Shown here: piece by piece, positions 51,749-60,756 of the stretch
Layout: each line of letters begins with the position of its first letter
How positions within the stretch are numbered: position 1 is the stretch's first letter
Source of the DNA: Bacteroidia bacterium
GTDB taxonomy: Bacteria > Bacteroidota > Bacteroidia > JADZBD01
Direction: 5' to 3'
DNA: 64,000 nucleotides
Assembly: GCA_020852255.1 (NCBI GenBank)
Contig: JADZBD010000018.1
Location: forward strand, 188,842-252,841
The notes under the pieces: generated by a model
What the model saw: the letters and a program-made list of their open reading frames with translations, nothing else
What the model was told of the DNA's origin: nothing
The model's database searches: none
Position numbers and translations under genes: made by a program

Positions 51749-53092
51749 CTACTTGTATTCATTCAGCCGCTCCTTGTAAAGAAACTTGCTTTGCTGTGAT
51801 TCAAACGGCCGGTAGATATACCAGGCATATCCGTCCTTCACCCGAATCTTTCCCACATAAGGAAAATACAAGCGTGAAACGCTGATCACCTTCCCGGAAC
51901 GGATATCAATCTCTTTCAGTGAATAATAACCGTCTTTTAGGAACAATCCGAAAACACGCGAACCGTTTTCTTCCCGAATTAGTCTTCTCCTCCACTCTCT
52001 CCACTTTTCAGGCTTATGATAGTTTATAGAGGAAGAATCCAGCACCTTACCGTCTTTATCCATCCGATATAAGTAGTTTTTGTAATGTTCAAACAGGTAA
52101 AGGGTATCGCTGATTACAAAAAGCGGTGCATACAGCGGAGTAAAATAGCGTGAACCTGAAAAATTCGTCATGTAAGCCGCGATCTCGCGTTTATCAATTC
52201 CGGTTGCGAGTTCCATTTTCCGGGCATATACTTTTTGCCGTGTGGTTAGAAAATCGTACTCAAAGGAATACATGAGTGCCAGGTCTTCATCCAGTATATG
52301 ACGCAACCGAACGGCCACACTGTCTGACGGATCCCAGCTGTAATAGCTGAATTCGGGATAGTCATCCCTGTAATCAGAAAAAACAATTTTGCCGGCAACG
52401 GTATCTATACAAGGGCGTATCAGGTGTTCGAATTCTTCCGGAGGAACCGAAACAAGTCGAAGATTATTTTCTTTAACCAGTACACGGTAAACAGAATCTT
52501 TTCCGATCACATTTACATTTCCCAGAAAATCACGGAAGAGCTCTTCTCCGTTCACCGGTATTGGGAAAGTGCTAATGATCCTGCTGTCTTTATCCGCCAG
52601 CATTACTTTGCTCTTTTCCGGTTTTTTTTCGAAGGTTAGCAGCACGATCTGTTCTCCAAAGAATTCGAAATCATTAATAAAGAACCTGGATGAGCCTATC
52701 ACAGTATCCGGCTTGTGGCTTCCGCTGATCAGCACCGGTTCGAACATGATTTGGGAAGGCTGCAGGCTTACGAGAATGAACGCGGAATCTCCGTTCGGGG
52801 GGATTGTTGCCCAGGCTGTATCATAGGAAATATGTGTGAAGCGCAGCCGGACCGGTTTATCTCCTTCGGTATTTATACGAAAACATCCTGTAGACCCGGT
52901 AACTGATTTCTTGCCCGACTGCATTATTCGGATATTCACTCCGGGTATGGCCTTACCAGTGTTCTTATCCGTCACAATGCCTGTCACTAGTATTTGCCCA
53001 TGCACCAGCAACGGAATCAAACTCCCAAGCAGCAACAGTACCACACGTGAAAAGATCATATTATCAGAACGCCGCAGGCGTACTAATTCCAT
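51749..53092 (-). CDS. Exported protein with carboxypeptidase-like domain and 6-bladed propeller
   Basis: A 447-residue exported protein. The signal peptide ends near LLVHGQ. A carboxypeptidase D regulatory-like domain (ILVTGIVTDKNTGKAIPGVNIRIMQSGKKSVTGSTGCFRINTEGDKPVRLRFTHISYDT) precedes a 6-bladed beta-propeller region (from about 115 to the end) with repeated YRVLVKENN- and LYLFEHYKNYLYRMDKDGKVL-type strands. Such proteins occur in gut and aquatic Bacteroidota, usually with unknown ligands. An internal ATG at 53059 (residue 12) gives a signal peptide too and may be the true start. Monocistronic by position. Confidence 0.78.
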   Translation of the reverse strand: MELVRLRRSDNMIFSRVVLLLLGSLIPLLVHGQILVTGIVTDKNTGKAIPGVNIRIMQSGKKSVTGSTGCFRINTEGDKPVRLRFTHISYDTAWATIPPNGDSAFILVSLQPSQIMFEPVLISGSHKPDTVIGSSRFFINDFEFFGEQIVLLTFEKKPEKSKVMLADKDSRIISTFPIPVNGEELFRDFLGNVNVIGKDSVYRVLVKENNLRLVSVPPEEFEHLIRPCIDTVAGKIVFSDYRDDYPEFSYYSWDPSDSVAVRLRHILDEDLALMYSFEYDFLTTRQKVYARKMELATGIDKREIAAYMTNFSGSRYFTPLYAPLFVISDTLYLFEHYKNYLYRMDKDGKVLDSSSINYHKPEKWREWRRRLIREENGSRVFGLFLKDGYYSLKEIDIRSGKVISVSRLYFPYVGKIRVKDGYAWYIYRPFESQQSKFLYKERLNEYK

Positions 53093-53154
53093 AAAACTTT
53101 GGAAAAAGAGGGAAATAACTAACCGTTGCTGAGCAAACCGGAAAACACTCCGGA

Positions 53155-54222
53155 TCAGATCTTCAGCATCCAGTTATGGACATCCTCGGCTTTACCACGA
53201 CGGATATTTTCCAGTTCGGTGGCCACCCTGTTAGAGAATATTCTCTCCTCGGCCGGAGGGAGTACGTAATCTTTTCCTTCGAAGCCAAAAGCACTCATAG
53301 GTGCGATTGTTGCTGCCGTTCCCACTCCAAACATGTCCTGGAGCGTTTCTTTCCGGTGTGCATCAATCACCTCATCAATACTTATTTTGCGTTCTTGTAC
53401 ACGGTAACCCCAGTCACGTGCAAGGGTAAGCACACTGTCGCGTGTTATGCCGGCAAGAATCGTATCTCCGAGAGGCGGAGTGATGACGATATCATCAATC
53501 ACTACAATGATATTCATCGTTCCTGATTCCTCCAGGAAACGGTGGTTTCGGGCATCGGTCCAGATGATCTGCTGGTAGCCTCTTTGCTGAGCCAGCTTGG
53601 TTGGGAAGAGGGATCGTCCGTAGTTGCCTGCAGCCTTTACAAACCCGATACCTCCTTCCACAGCCCGAATGTAATTGGTCTCAACCAGCACCTTAATAGG
53701 AGCTGAGTAATAGGCTCCGGCGGGAGCAGTAAAGATCATGAAACGATAACTATCAGAAGGCTTTACACCAATGTATTCATCGGTGGAAAAGATAAACGGA
53801 CGTATGTAAAGTGATGTTCCCGGCTTGGAGGGCACCCAGTTCTTATCCAGCCGCAACAACTCCCGTAAGCCTTCAATAAAAAGATCTTCGGGAACATTTG
53901 GAATTGTCATTCGCTCGGCGGAGATATTCAGCCGCTTCCAGTTGTCATAGGGGCGCGATACCAGTATCTCACCTTTTTCTGTTTTGTAGGCCTTTAATCC
54001 CTCGAAAATCGCCTGTCCGTAATGCAGCGCACTCATACTTGGTGCGATGGACATTTTCTCGTAAGGAGTAATCCGGATATCCTGCCACTGGCCATCCTGA
54101 TAATCCGCCAAAAGCATGTGGTCCGAGAATATTTTTCCGAATGCGATATTGTCCGGATCCATTTCCTGAATTCTGGATTTGGATACCTTTCGGATATTGA
54201 TCTTCAGGGCAGTGTCGATCAT
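53155..54222 (-). CDS. ilvE: Branched-chain amino acid aminotransferase
   Basis: A 355-residue PLP enzyme of fold type IV that makes or degrades leucine, isoleucine and valine. The Schiff-base Lys is in GGIGFVKAAGNYGRSL. Other marks are MSALHYGQAIFEGLKAYK, LYIRPFIFSTDEYIGVKPS, FLEESGTMNI and GTAATIAPMSAFGFEG. The start is the ATG at 54222; the frame continues upstream to a TTG at 54252, which is inside the promoter region (TATCTTTA, 54240-54247). It is divergent from the CASTOR/POLLUX-like gene, whose start is 60 bases away. Confidence 0.95.
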   Translation of the reverse strand: MIDTALKINIRKVSKSRIQEMDPDNIAFGKIFSDHMLLADYQDGQWQDIRITPYEKMSIAPSMSALHYGQAIFEGLKAYKTEKGEILVSRPYDNWKRLNISAERMTIPNVPEDLFIEGLRELLRLDKNWVPSKPGTSLYIRPFIFSTDEYIGVKPSDSYRFMIFTAPAGAYYSAPIKVLVETNYIRAVEGGIGFVKAAGNYGRSLFPTKLAQQRGYQQIIWTDARNHRFLEESGTMNIIVVIDDIVITPPLGDTILAGITRDSVLTLARDWGYRVQERKISIDEVIDAHRKETLQDMFGVGTAATIAPMSAFGFEGKDYVLPPAEERIFSNRVATELENIRRGKAEDVHNWMLKI

Positions 54223-54282
54223 AGCTGGTCTCTTTTCAGTAAAGATAACCAAAAAGAATTAATTTTAAATCAAAATTATATC

Positions 54283-56169
54283 ATGCGCTCTCCTTCTCTG
54301 TCTCAGCGTTTTCGTTACTGGTTTGACAATACACTCTCTAAAGGAACCATTGCCATTATTGCCTGGTTGGCCGTGCTATCCGGCCTGGTTGTTATGTGCG
54401 CTGCCGTTATCCTTGCGATCACAGGATTCGGGGGTGAAGAGCAGGGATTCATCGAAGGAGCATGGCAAAGTTTGATGCGTGCAATGGACGCTGGAAATCT
54501 TGCCGGCGACGAAGGCTGGCCCTTGCGCATCATCATGTTTGCCGTTACTATTGCGGGAATTTTTATTGTAAGTATACTGATTGGTACGCTCACCTCCGGC
54601 ATCGAAGCCAAGCTGGAGGAAATGAGAAAGGGAAAGTCCCTGGTGATCGAGCATAATCATACACTCATCTTGGGCTGGTCTGCCAAGATCTATCCTGTTA
54701 TTTCCGAGCTCATCATCGCCAATCTGAATCAGAAGAAACCCCGGATTGTGATTATGGCCGACAAGGATAAAGTCGAGATGGAAGATGAGATCCGGTCTCG
54801 CTTTCCCGAAACAAGAAACACAAAGATTATCTGCCGATCGGGAAGTCCACTCGATTTGAATGAACTGGAGATTGTAAGTCCTCATAATGCGCGATCCATT
54901 GTTATTCTTTCGCCGGAATCAGAGAATCCGGATACAGAAGTGATCAAAGCGATTCTGGCGATCACCAATAATCCCCGGCGAAAGAAAGAAAAGTATCATA
55001 TCGTGGCAGAAATACGGGAGGAACAGAATATGGAGGCGGCCCGGCTGGTGGGAAATGATGAGGCGGTATTGGTGCTGGCCGGTGAACTGATTGCCCGTGT
55101 AACCGCTCAAACCTGCAGACAAAGCGGCTTATCGGTGGTATACACAGAATTACTTGACTTCGACGGAGCAGAAATCTATTTCAGTGCGGAAGATAAACTG
55201 GCTGGAAAGACCTACCGGGAAGCGCTTTTCGCTTATGAGGAATCGGCCGTTATCGGACTCTTCCGAAAAAATGGAACCGTGGATATCAATCCCCCTGCCG
55301 GAACGCGTATCGAAAAGGGAGATCAGGTAATTGCTATCTCCGAGGATGACGATACGCTGGTTATCAGCGGGAAATCTCAATTTGATGTAGATAACGCAGC
55401 CCTAGCCAAAGGGATGGCTGCCACGTCTTCTGCGGAACGAACCCTCCTCCTTGGATGGAACGAAAAAGGAATTACTATTATCAGAGAGCTTGGCAATTAT
55501 ATTAAGGAAGGTTCGGAAATACAAGTTGTTTCGGAAAATGAATCTGCCGCCGCCGATGTGATGAAACTGAGCGAAGAGCTTCCCACCCTCAGGATCGGTC
55601 ACAAGTTGATGGATACCACGCTGCGGGTGAATCTGGAATCACTGAATGTGGATAGTTTTGATCACATCATCATTTTATGTTATACAGGAATGGATGTACA
55701 ACAATCCGACGCGAAGACGCTGATCACCCTGCTTCATCTGCGCAGCATCGCAGATCAGCAGCAAAAAGATCTCAATATAGTGAGCGAGATGCTGGATGTA
55801 CGTAACCGTGAACTGGCTGAAGTAACCAAAGCAGACGATTTTATTGTAAGCGATAAACTTATAAGTCTCATGCTCTCTCAGCTCAGCGAGAACAAACATC
55901 TTAAGGCAGTATTTGACGATCTTTTCTCCTCAGAAGGCAGTGAAATCTATCTGAAGCCGGCCTGTGACTACGTCATTGCGGAAACCTCCGTGAATTTTTA
56001 TACAGTAATGGAATCTGCCCTGCAGAAAAATGAAACGGCCATCGGCTATAAGATCGCCGCCAAGTCGAAGGATGCTGGTGCCGGTTACGGAGTAAAGGTA
56101 AATCCGGTTAAATCCGATAAGATCCGGTTTGTCCCTGAAGATAAGATCATTGTTCTGGCGGACAACTGA
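54283..56169 (+). CDS. CASTOR/POLLUX-like putative ion channel
   Basis: A 628-residue channel-like protein. Two transmembrane helices (about 20-46 and 80-105) flank a pore-like segment (LMRAMDAGNLAGDEGWPLR), followed by LIGTLTSGIEAKLEEMRKGKSLVIEHNHTLILGWSAKIYPVISELIIA, the TrkA-N/RCK-like regulatory domain of the CASTOR/POLLUX family. A second RCK-like domain starts near ERTLLLGWNEKGITIIRELGNYIKEGS. It would conduct or gate cations with ligand control. The start is taken as ATG at 54283 with MRSPSLSQRFRYWFDN; the frame extends upstream through unrelated sequence to 54022, which overlaps ilvE. TAATTTTA at 54260-54267 may be its -7. Confidence 0.88.
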   Translation: MRSPSLSQRFRYWFDNTLSKGTIAIIAWLAVLSGLVVMCAAVILAITGFGGEEQGFIEGAWQSLMRAMDAGNLAGDEGWPLRIIMFAVTIAGIFIVSILIGTLTSGIEAKLEEMRKGKSLVIEHNHTLILGWSAKIYPVISELIIANLNQKKPRIVIMADKDKVEMEDEIRSRFPETRNTKIICRSGSPLDLNELEIVSPHNARSIVILSPESENPDTEVIKAILAITNNPRRKKEKYHIVAEIREEQNMEAARLVGNDEAVLVLAGELIARVTAQTCRQSGLSVVYTELLDFDGAEIYFSAEDKLAGKTYREALFAYEESAVIGLFRKNGTVDINPPAGTRIEKGDQVIAISEDDDTLVISGKSQFDVDNAALAKGMAATSSAERTLLLGWNEKGITIIRELGNYIKEGSEIQVVSENESAAADVMKLSEELPTLRIGHKLMDTTLRVNLESLNVDSFDHIIILCYTGMDVQQSDAKTLITLLHLRSIADQQQKDLNIVSEMLDVRNRELAEVTKADDFIVSDKLISLMLSQLSENKHLKAVFDDLFSSEGSEIYLKPACDYVIAETSVNFYTVMESALQKNETAIGYKIAAKSKDAGAGYGVKVNPVKSDKIRFVPEDKIIVLADN

Positions 56170-56210
56170 GTCAAAGGATACGTTTTCCATCCCCTACTCT
56201 ATTGTCGGAA

Positions 56211-58541
56211 TTACCTGTTAGAATCTTCCGTTCTTATGTGCTTAAACGGGATCTCTATGCCAAAAGTAAAATTCCGTCCCGCGTTCTGTATTCCAATATA
56301 CCTAAGCCGGCTCAGGTGCGCCGCATAGTTTGTGTTCAGTAGGTTATGTACACCGGCTCTGAATTTAATTTCCGTATTTTTTACTTTGTAAGAAATTCCG
56401 CCTCCCAATCCCAGCAACAGATACATGGAACTGGGTGTCTCAAAATAAGCCACGCGATACTGTTCCATATTCAGGTCCGCTGTAAGTTTAAGCCATGCCG
56501 CTTTCCAGCGGCTTCCGTTTCTACCCACCGATGGTTCAAATTTAATATCCGTGATTACCCTGGGTGCAGGAATCATCGGAAGCGGAGTGGAACCGGGAAG
56601 TGAGGTTCCTTCCACCCAACTGAATACATTACGAATGTGCAGTTTCTCAATGGGATGCCAGTCGGCCATCATCTCCCCGCCGTATAACAGGGCATCTGAC
56701 TGGGCATGAATGAATATCTCCAGTGTGTCGCCGTCCTCTATGAACATCGCATCGCCGGCCCTGAGCAAATAGGTGTAATCACTAATGATATTCACAAAAA
56801 AAGAAGGCTCCAGGTGAAATTTTTTCTTTTCTAAAATCAGTCCGAGATCATACTGAAAACTCATCTCCTGCTTCATTCCCGGATTTCCATATTCAAAGCG
56901 CTGCGTTCCTTCGTGCACTCCGGCAGCATACAGTTCGAAGGGATTAGGCGCACGGAATCCGGAGCTGATCGAGTTTTTAATGCTCAGAACCGGAGACAAG
57001 CGCAAGGTAAGACCGGTAGAAAAGCTGGGTCCGTAAAAATGATGTACGGTGTCGTTGAATGCCTGAAAAGGTCCGCCTTCCAGTGGACGACCGTAAGCAT
57101 CCACTGCTGTGCTGAATATCTCCATGCCGCGGTAACTGTAGCGCAAACCCATACTGAAGGTGCTTTTTTTCAGTGTTCTTTTTGAGAACAGGAAAAGGCC
57201 GGCATCGGATATCCTGAATTCGGGAATAAGCAGTTCTTCTCCTCTGATCCTGTTCGCTTGATACATGCCGTTAAGTCCCCATATAAATTCCCATCCGCCG
57301 GTACGTGGACGGTGAAACTGAATATCCAGTGTGGTGCTAAAAAGGTTGAATTGCATCGCAGCAGTATCTATTGATCCTTCATATTCCTTGCGGATGTTTT
57401 CTTGCCATCCCGCTATGATGTCTACATGATATTTTTCACGCAGCAGATGTGTCCGTGAGGTCCATTTCCGGTGTTCGACTTGCTGAAACGGCAGGGCCAG
57501 TCTTCTTCCTTTAAGAAAATCTTCCGTAACAGTGTTACCCTCTTCATCCGTAAATGCACCGAGTGAATCCCTCTCACCCTCCATCAGTCCGATTGTACTT
57601 TTCCAAACAGAAAGCGCATGCTGAGAATAACCCCACTTCTTCTGCCATCCGAAACCCGCCATCACACTCATTTCGCGGAACATTGAATTGTAAACGATTT
57701 CCTCCGGCGTACGGTAATTTCCCGCATTTTTATAGGATGTGCGGAATTTCCACAGGACCCCGTTTCTGTTTCCCTGCAGGAAGGCCGACAGCCCGTACTG
57801 CCTGTTATTGCTCTGCATCTCTGAAAACACTTCTCCTTCTATGCTATTCCAGGGCGAAGGAAAAGGTTCGAGAACATTGATCACTCCGCCCATTGCATCT
57901 GAACCATAAATGAGACTGGCAGGGCCGCGCATCACCTCTATTCTTTCTGCTCCAAAGGCGTCAAGTTCTACGCCGTGCTCATCACCCCATTGTTGTCCTT
58001 CTTGCCGTACGCCGTCGTGCAATACAAGAATACGGTTGAACCCAAGGCCCCTGATCACCGGCTTGGATACCTGTGGGCCGGTGGAAACCTGTGAAACGCC
58101 GGGTGTTTTTGAAATTACGTCAATAATATTCGACGGAGCATTCTCTCTCCACTCATTTTTATTCATGGAATGTACCGGAGCACTGTTCTCTTCATGATCC
58201 GAACCGGTCAGATTTCCTGTAATAACCACTTCATGTCCTTCGATCACGGATTCTTCCAGTGTAATCAGCAACAAGGTGTCGCCGCTGAAACGTACATCCA
58301 GCAGCAGTGTTTTATATCCCAGCCGCCTGAATTGAAGCAATGCATGATCACAGGAGAGATTCCGGAAAGTGAATTTTCCGTCCGTCCCGGTAATTTGCCT
58401 GAGCCGAAGGTCGGGAATGGTTACCTCCACATCCGGCAACGGCAGTAAAGAATCTGATACTACTTTCCCTGAAAGGGTTTGTTGTGAATATCCCGGCATA
58501 ACAAAGCTCATTATGGCCAGGAGTAAAAAAAGATATCTCAC
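56211..58541 (-). CDS. TonB-dependent receptor
   Basis: A 776-residue outer-membrane transporter. A signal peptide ends near PGYSQ. A carboxypeptidase-like domain (QTLSGKVVSDSLLPLPDVEVTIPDLRLRQITGTDGKFTFRNLS) precedes the plug domain with SNIIDVISKTPGVSQ and RVMRGPASLIYGSDAMGGVINV-type motifs, and a 22-strand barrel ending LNTNYAAHLSRLRYIGIQNAGRNFTFGIEIPF. The plug has VRQEGQQWGDEHGVELDAFG, a His-containing stretch seen in metal-linked receptors. The start codon is GTG. It lies 34 bases after a small His-rich gene, so it is probably the receptor of a metal-uptake pair; the substrate is not proven. Confidence 0.9.
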   Translation of the reverse strand: MRYLFLLLAIMSFVMPGYSQQTLSGKVVSDSLLPLPDVEVTIPDLRLRQITGTDGKFTFRNLSCDHALLQFRRLGYKTLLLDVRFSGDTLLLITLEESVIEGHEVVITGNLTGSDHEENSAPVHSMNKNEWRENAPSNIIDVISKTPGVSQVSTGPQVSKPVIRGLGFNRILVLHDGVRQEGQQWGDEHGVELDAFGAERIEVMRGPASLIYGSDAMGGVINVLEPFPSPWNSIEGEVFSEMQSNNRQYGLSAFLQGNRNGVLWKFRTSYKNAGNYRTPEEIVYNSMFREMSVMAGFGWQKKWGYSQHALSVWKSTIGLMEGERDSLGAFTDEEGNTVTEDFLKGRRLALPFQQVEHRKWTSRTHLLREKYHVDIIAGWQENIRKEYEGSIDTAAMQFNLFSTTLDIQFHRPRTGGWEFIWGLNGMYQANRIRGEELLIPEFRISDAGLFLFSKRTLKKSTFSMGLRYSYRGMEIFSTAVDAYGRPLEGGPFQAFNDTVHHFYGPSFSTGLTLRLSPVLSIKNSISSGFRAPNPFELYAAGVHEGTQRFEYGNPGMKQEMSFQYDLGLILEKKKFHLEPSFFVNIISDYTYLLRAGDAMFIEDGDTLEIFIHAQSDALLYGGEMMADWHPIEKLHIRNVFSWVEGTSLPGSTPLPMIPAPRVITDIKFEPSVGRNGSRWKAAWLKLTADLNMEQYRVAYFETPSSMYLLLGLGGGISYKVKNTEIKFRAGVHNLLNTNYAAHLSRLRYIGIQNAGRNFTFGIEIPFKHIRTEDSNR

Positions 58542-58575
58542 GGTATTTGGTTTTAGCGATTGACAAAAAAATAAG

Positions 58576-58914
58576 TCAGGCTAAAACCGGAGGTCCCCGT
58601 AAATGTACGGAGCAGAATGTGTTTGGTCTGGTAAAATCTACAAACAGCCGGAAGGAGTTTTCGGAAAACGAAAAGATCAGTTCCGGGAGCACGTTGCTGA
58701 CATAGGTATCCTGATGGAAATTATACTCACAGAGCACGCAATGCTTCTCCTCTTTGGGATGATAATGACGCGCCTTAGGGTCTTCCGCTTTATGGGATAG
58801 AATGCATGCCGGTTCCTCCGAATGGTGTTCTAACTTGTGCAGATGCTGCAGGATGCCCGGCACATAAGACCAGATTAACACCAGCAGAATCAGCACGGAA
58901 CGGGCAACGTTCAT
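58576..58914 (-). CDS. Small His-rich exported protein upstream of the TonB receptor
   Basis: A 112-residue protein with an N-terminal helix (ILLVLIWSYVPGI) that may be a signal peptide or anchor. The body is His-rich: LQHLHKLEHHSEEPACILSHKAEDPKARHYHPKEEKHCVLCEYNFHQ, with a CVLC pair. It ends in FCSVHLRGPPVLA, an RGPP-type end reminiscent of small metal-associated proteins (DUF2946-like). A TAATTTTA element ends four bases before the ATG. It probably is co-transcribed with the TonB receptor downstream and may bind zinc, cobalt or copper in the periplasm; metal identity is inference. Confidence 0.65.
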   Translation of the reverse strand: MNVARSVLILLVLIWSYVPGILQHLHKLEHHSEEPACILSHKAEDPKARHYHPKEEKHCVLCEYNFHQDTYVSNVLPELIFSFSENSFRLFVDFTRPNTFCSVHLRGPPVLA

Positions 58915-58937
58915 GTATTAAAATTACTAAATAATCC

Positions 58938-59846
58938 TCAGCGGGAAATCCAGACTTTTAACCCGATGCCGGTAGAGGTAAGCTCCATGACCGGACGAAT
59001 CAAAAAATCAATGAAAGGATGCAGGTAAGAATTGGTATTAAAAACATGTAATTCCCTTACTCTCAGTCCGCGGGAAGCAGCATACTTCCTAAAAGATAAT
59101 GGAGTGAATTCATACAAATGAAAGGGCCGGTGCATCGGACTCAGATTCATTACCCACCGTGTACCGCGCATTCGGAACTGCAGCCGGGCGATCCGTGACA
59201 CCAGCCAGTTGGCATGCGGCACCTCTATATGAATCACACCGGTTTCGCTGAGATGACGAACAGCGCGGTCAAGGCTGCCGGCCGGATCAGGCAGATGCTC
59301 GAGTACTGCTCCGAAATTTATAAAATCGAATGGCATCCCGGGAAACTCCCAGGTGTCAGCGGTTGCTCTGGTAATGCGGTCTGCCAGACCCGGATCTCTC
59401 CGGACCGACAATTCACTGAAAGAGGCCGACGGTTCTATGCCCCGTACATCCATTCCCGCTCCGGCCATCAGAGATGCAGCAAATCCCATTCCGCTTCCAA
59501 TGTCAAGGGCTTTCTTTCCTGAAGTATTGCCAAGATATTTCCGCAAGGTGGAAAGTTCTCCCTGAAAATACCCTTCAGCGGGCTGAAGCTGCGCTTTCTT
59601 CCAGTATTCTTCAGCTGGAACATCGTACAGCATCTCCGGCGAGGGAGGCAGTGGCATGGGATCGGGAAAGATCAGACCACAGGCACCACATTTCTTAATG
59701 TCGATTTTCACATCACCCTGCCTTCGTACCGGGAAGAATCCCTGAGATCTGCTAAGCCTGTGCCCCATATAAATAAACCGTTCCCTTCCCGATTCGCACA
59801 TGGGGCAGGCGCTGATAGCTGAAAACTGAAATTTTTCCGGGCTCAC
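58938..59846 (-). CDS. Class I SAM-dependent methyltransferase with N-terminal zinc ribbon
   Basis: A 302-residue methyltransferase. The N-terminal zinc-ribbon pair CPMCESGR and CGACGLIFPDP is followed by KKALDIGSGMGFAASLMAGAGMDVRGIEPS (SAM-binding), FDFINFGAVLEHLPDPAGSLDRAVRHLSETGVIHIEVPHA. This is the common Methyltransf_23 type that often modifies lipids, sugars or small molecules. The start is GTG at 59846; an out-of-frame ATG is just upstream and an in-frame TAA precedes the GTG. A TATCTTTA element (59856-59863) ends nine bases before the start codon. The substrate is unknown. Confidence 0.85.
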   Translation of the reverse strand: MSPEKFQFSAISACPMCESGRERFIYMGHRLSRSQGFFPVRRQGDVKIDIKKCGACGLIFPDPMPLPPSPEMLYDVPAEEYWKKAQLQPAEGYFQGELSTLRKYLGNTSGKKALDIGSGMGFAASLMAGAGMDVRGIEPSASFSELSVRRDPGLADRITRATADTWEFPGMPFDFINFGAVLEHLPDPAGSLDRAVRHLSETGVIHIEVPHANWLVSRIARLQFRMRGTRWVMNLSPMHRPFHLYEFTPLSFRKYAASRGLRVRELHVFNTNSYLHPFIDFLIRPVMELTSTGIGLKVWISR

Positions 59847-59867
59847 TTATGGCCATAAAGATAACAC

Positions 59868-60251
59868 TCATTCCATGTTCTTAACAATGAGGAATTCGTG
59901 TTCGGGTAATTCCAGTATGCCATACTCGTAAACGTATAAATACTCCTCCCCACCGGTAAGGCGCCGGGTGGTGTGATAGGGAAAAAGATATCCCAGTTCA
60001 GCCAGCTGCTCTCTCCTGACCTTCGACACCCCCGCTTCCAGAAAATGCCTGAGAATACGGCGGTTTCTCCTTAAACGATTGTCGGTATTACGGATAAAAT
60101 TGGTATCCACCGACCGGCTGCGGTTATTGAATGAGGTACGGCAGTGATCATCACAAAATTTCTTATCCGATCTTCCGCTCAGCGTTTCATTGCACTCGAG
60201 GCATTGTTTCGTTTCGGGAAGATGCGATTGGGCAAGGGCAGGTTTTAACAT
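59868..60251 (-). CDS. Zinc-ribbon protein, conserved in Bacteroidota, function unknown
   Basis: A 127-residue protein with a zinc ribbon at about residues 18-38 (KQCLECNETLSGRSDKKFCDDHCRTSFNN, a CxxC and CxxxC set). A basic helix follows (RNTDNRLRRNRRILRHFLEAGVSKVRREQLAELGYLFPYH) and an acidic C-terminus (EEYLYVYEYGILELPEHEF). It could bind nucleic acid through the basic helix. The ATG at 60251 is preferred over the upstream GTG at 60287, which has no family-like sequence. It ends 22 bases after the methyltransferase start on the same strand. Confidence 0.75.
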   Translation of the reverse strand: MLKPALAQSHLPETKQCLECNETLSGRSDKKFCDDHCRTSFNNRSRSVDTNFIRNTDNRLRRNRRILRHFLEAGVSKVRREQLAELGYLFPYHTTRRLTGGEEYLYVYEYGILELPEHEFLIVKNME

Positions 60252-60380
60252 ATACAATCGGGTGTAAATGATTACTATCCGGATCACCGCCGCTTAGTGA
60301 CGGAGATTTGTCCCGAAAATAAACCGAACGTATATGCAAATGACGGATCGGTTTTAAAGTAAAACCAAAAACTTAAAACC

Positions 60381-60722
60381 ATGAACAAACTGAAAAACAA
60401 AGTTCAGCTGATCGGTTACCTGGGAGGAGATCCTGAGATCAAAGCTTTCGGGGAAAACGGGCGTTTGGCCAAATTCAGCCTCGCCACCAATGAATCCTTT
60501 AAAAATGCCAAGGGCGAAAAAGTCCAGGAGACGCAATGGCATAATCTGGTAGCCTGGAATACGACGGCAAATTTTGCTGAGAAATACCTCAAGAAGGGTA
60601 CAGAGGTAGCTGTTGAAGGAAAACTGGTGAATCGAAACTACACCGCCAAGGACGGTACCAAGAAGTACACAACCGAAATTGAGGTGAACGAAGTACTCAT
60701 CATTTCCAAGAAAAACTCCTGA
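60381..60722 (+). CDS. ssb: Single-stranded DNA-binding protein, short form
   Basis: A 113-residue SSB that coats ssDNA in replication and repair. The OB fold is complete: NKVQLIGYLGGDPEIKAFGENGRLAKFSLATNESFKNAKGEKVQETQWHNLVAWNTTANFAEKYLKKGTEVAVEGKLVNRNYTAKDGTKKYTTEIEVNEVLII. The disordered linker and the acidic C-terminal tip (DDDIPF-type) that recruits partner proteins are absent. The protein is therefore a short paralogue or a specialised SSB; a full-length copy is probably elsewhere. A strong terminator with a TTCG tetraloop follows. Confidence 0.9.
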   Translation: MNKLKNKVQLIGYLGGDPEIKAFGENGRLAKFSLATNESFKNAKGEKVQETQWHNLVAWNTTANFAEKYLKKGTEVAVEGKLVNRNYTAKDGTKKYTTEIEVNEVLIISKKNS

Positions 60723-60729
60723 AGTGGAA

Positions 60730-60756
60730 AGCCCCGGTTCGCCGGGGCTCTTTTTT
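60730..60756 (+). terminator. Intrinsic terminator after ssb with a TTCG tetraloop
   Basis: An eight-pair stem AGCCCCGG/CCGGGGCT (60730-60737 and 60742-60749) with a TTCG loop is followed by C and six T residues. It ends ssb. The leftward flank has only three T on the other strand, so termination of the convergent SiaC gene here would be weaker. Confidence 0.9.

Noticed and set aside
53100-53155. CCGGA/TCCGG hairpin after ilvE as a terminator
   Set aside because: Only five pairs and three T; too weak to call.
54022-54282. Longer N-terminus for the CASTOR/POLLUX-like gene
   Set aside because: The extension overlaps ilvE on the other strand and has no resemblance to the family, which begins near the RFRYWFDN segment.
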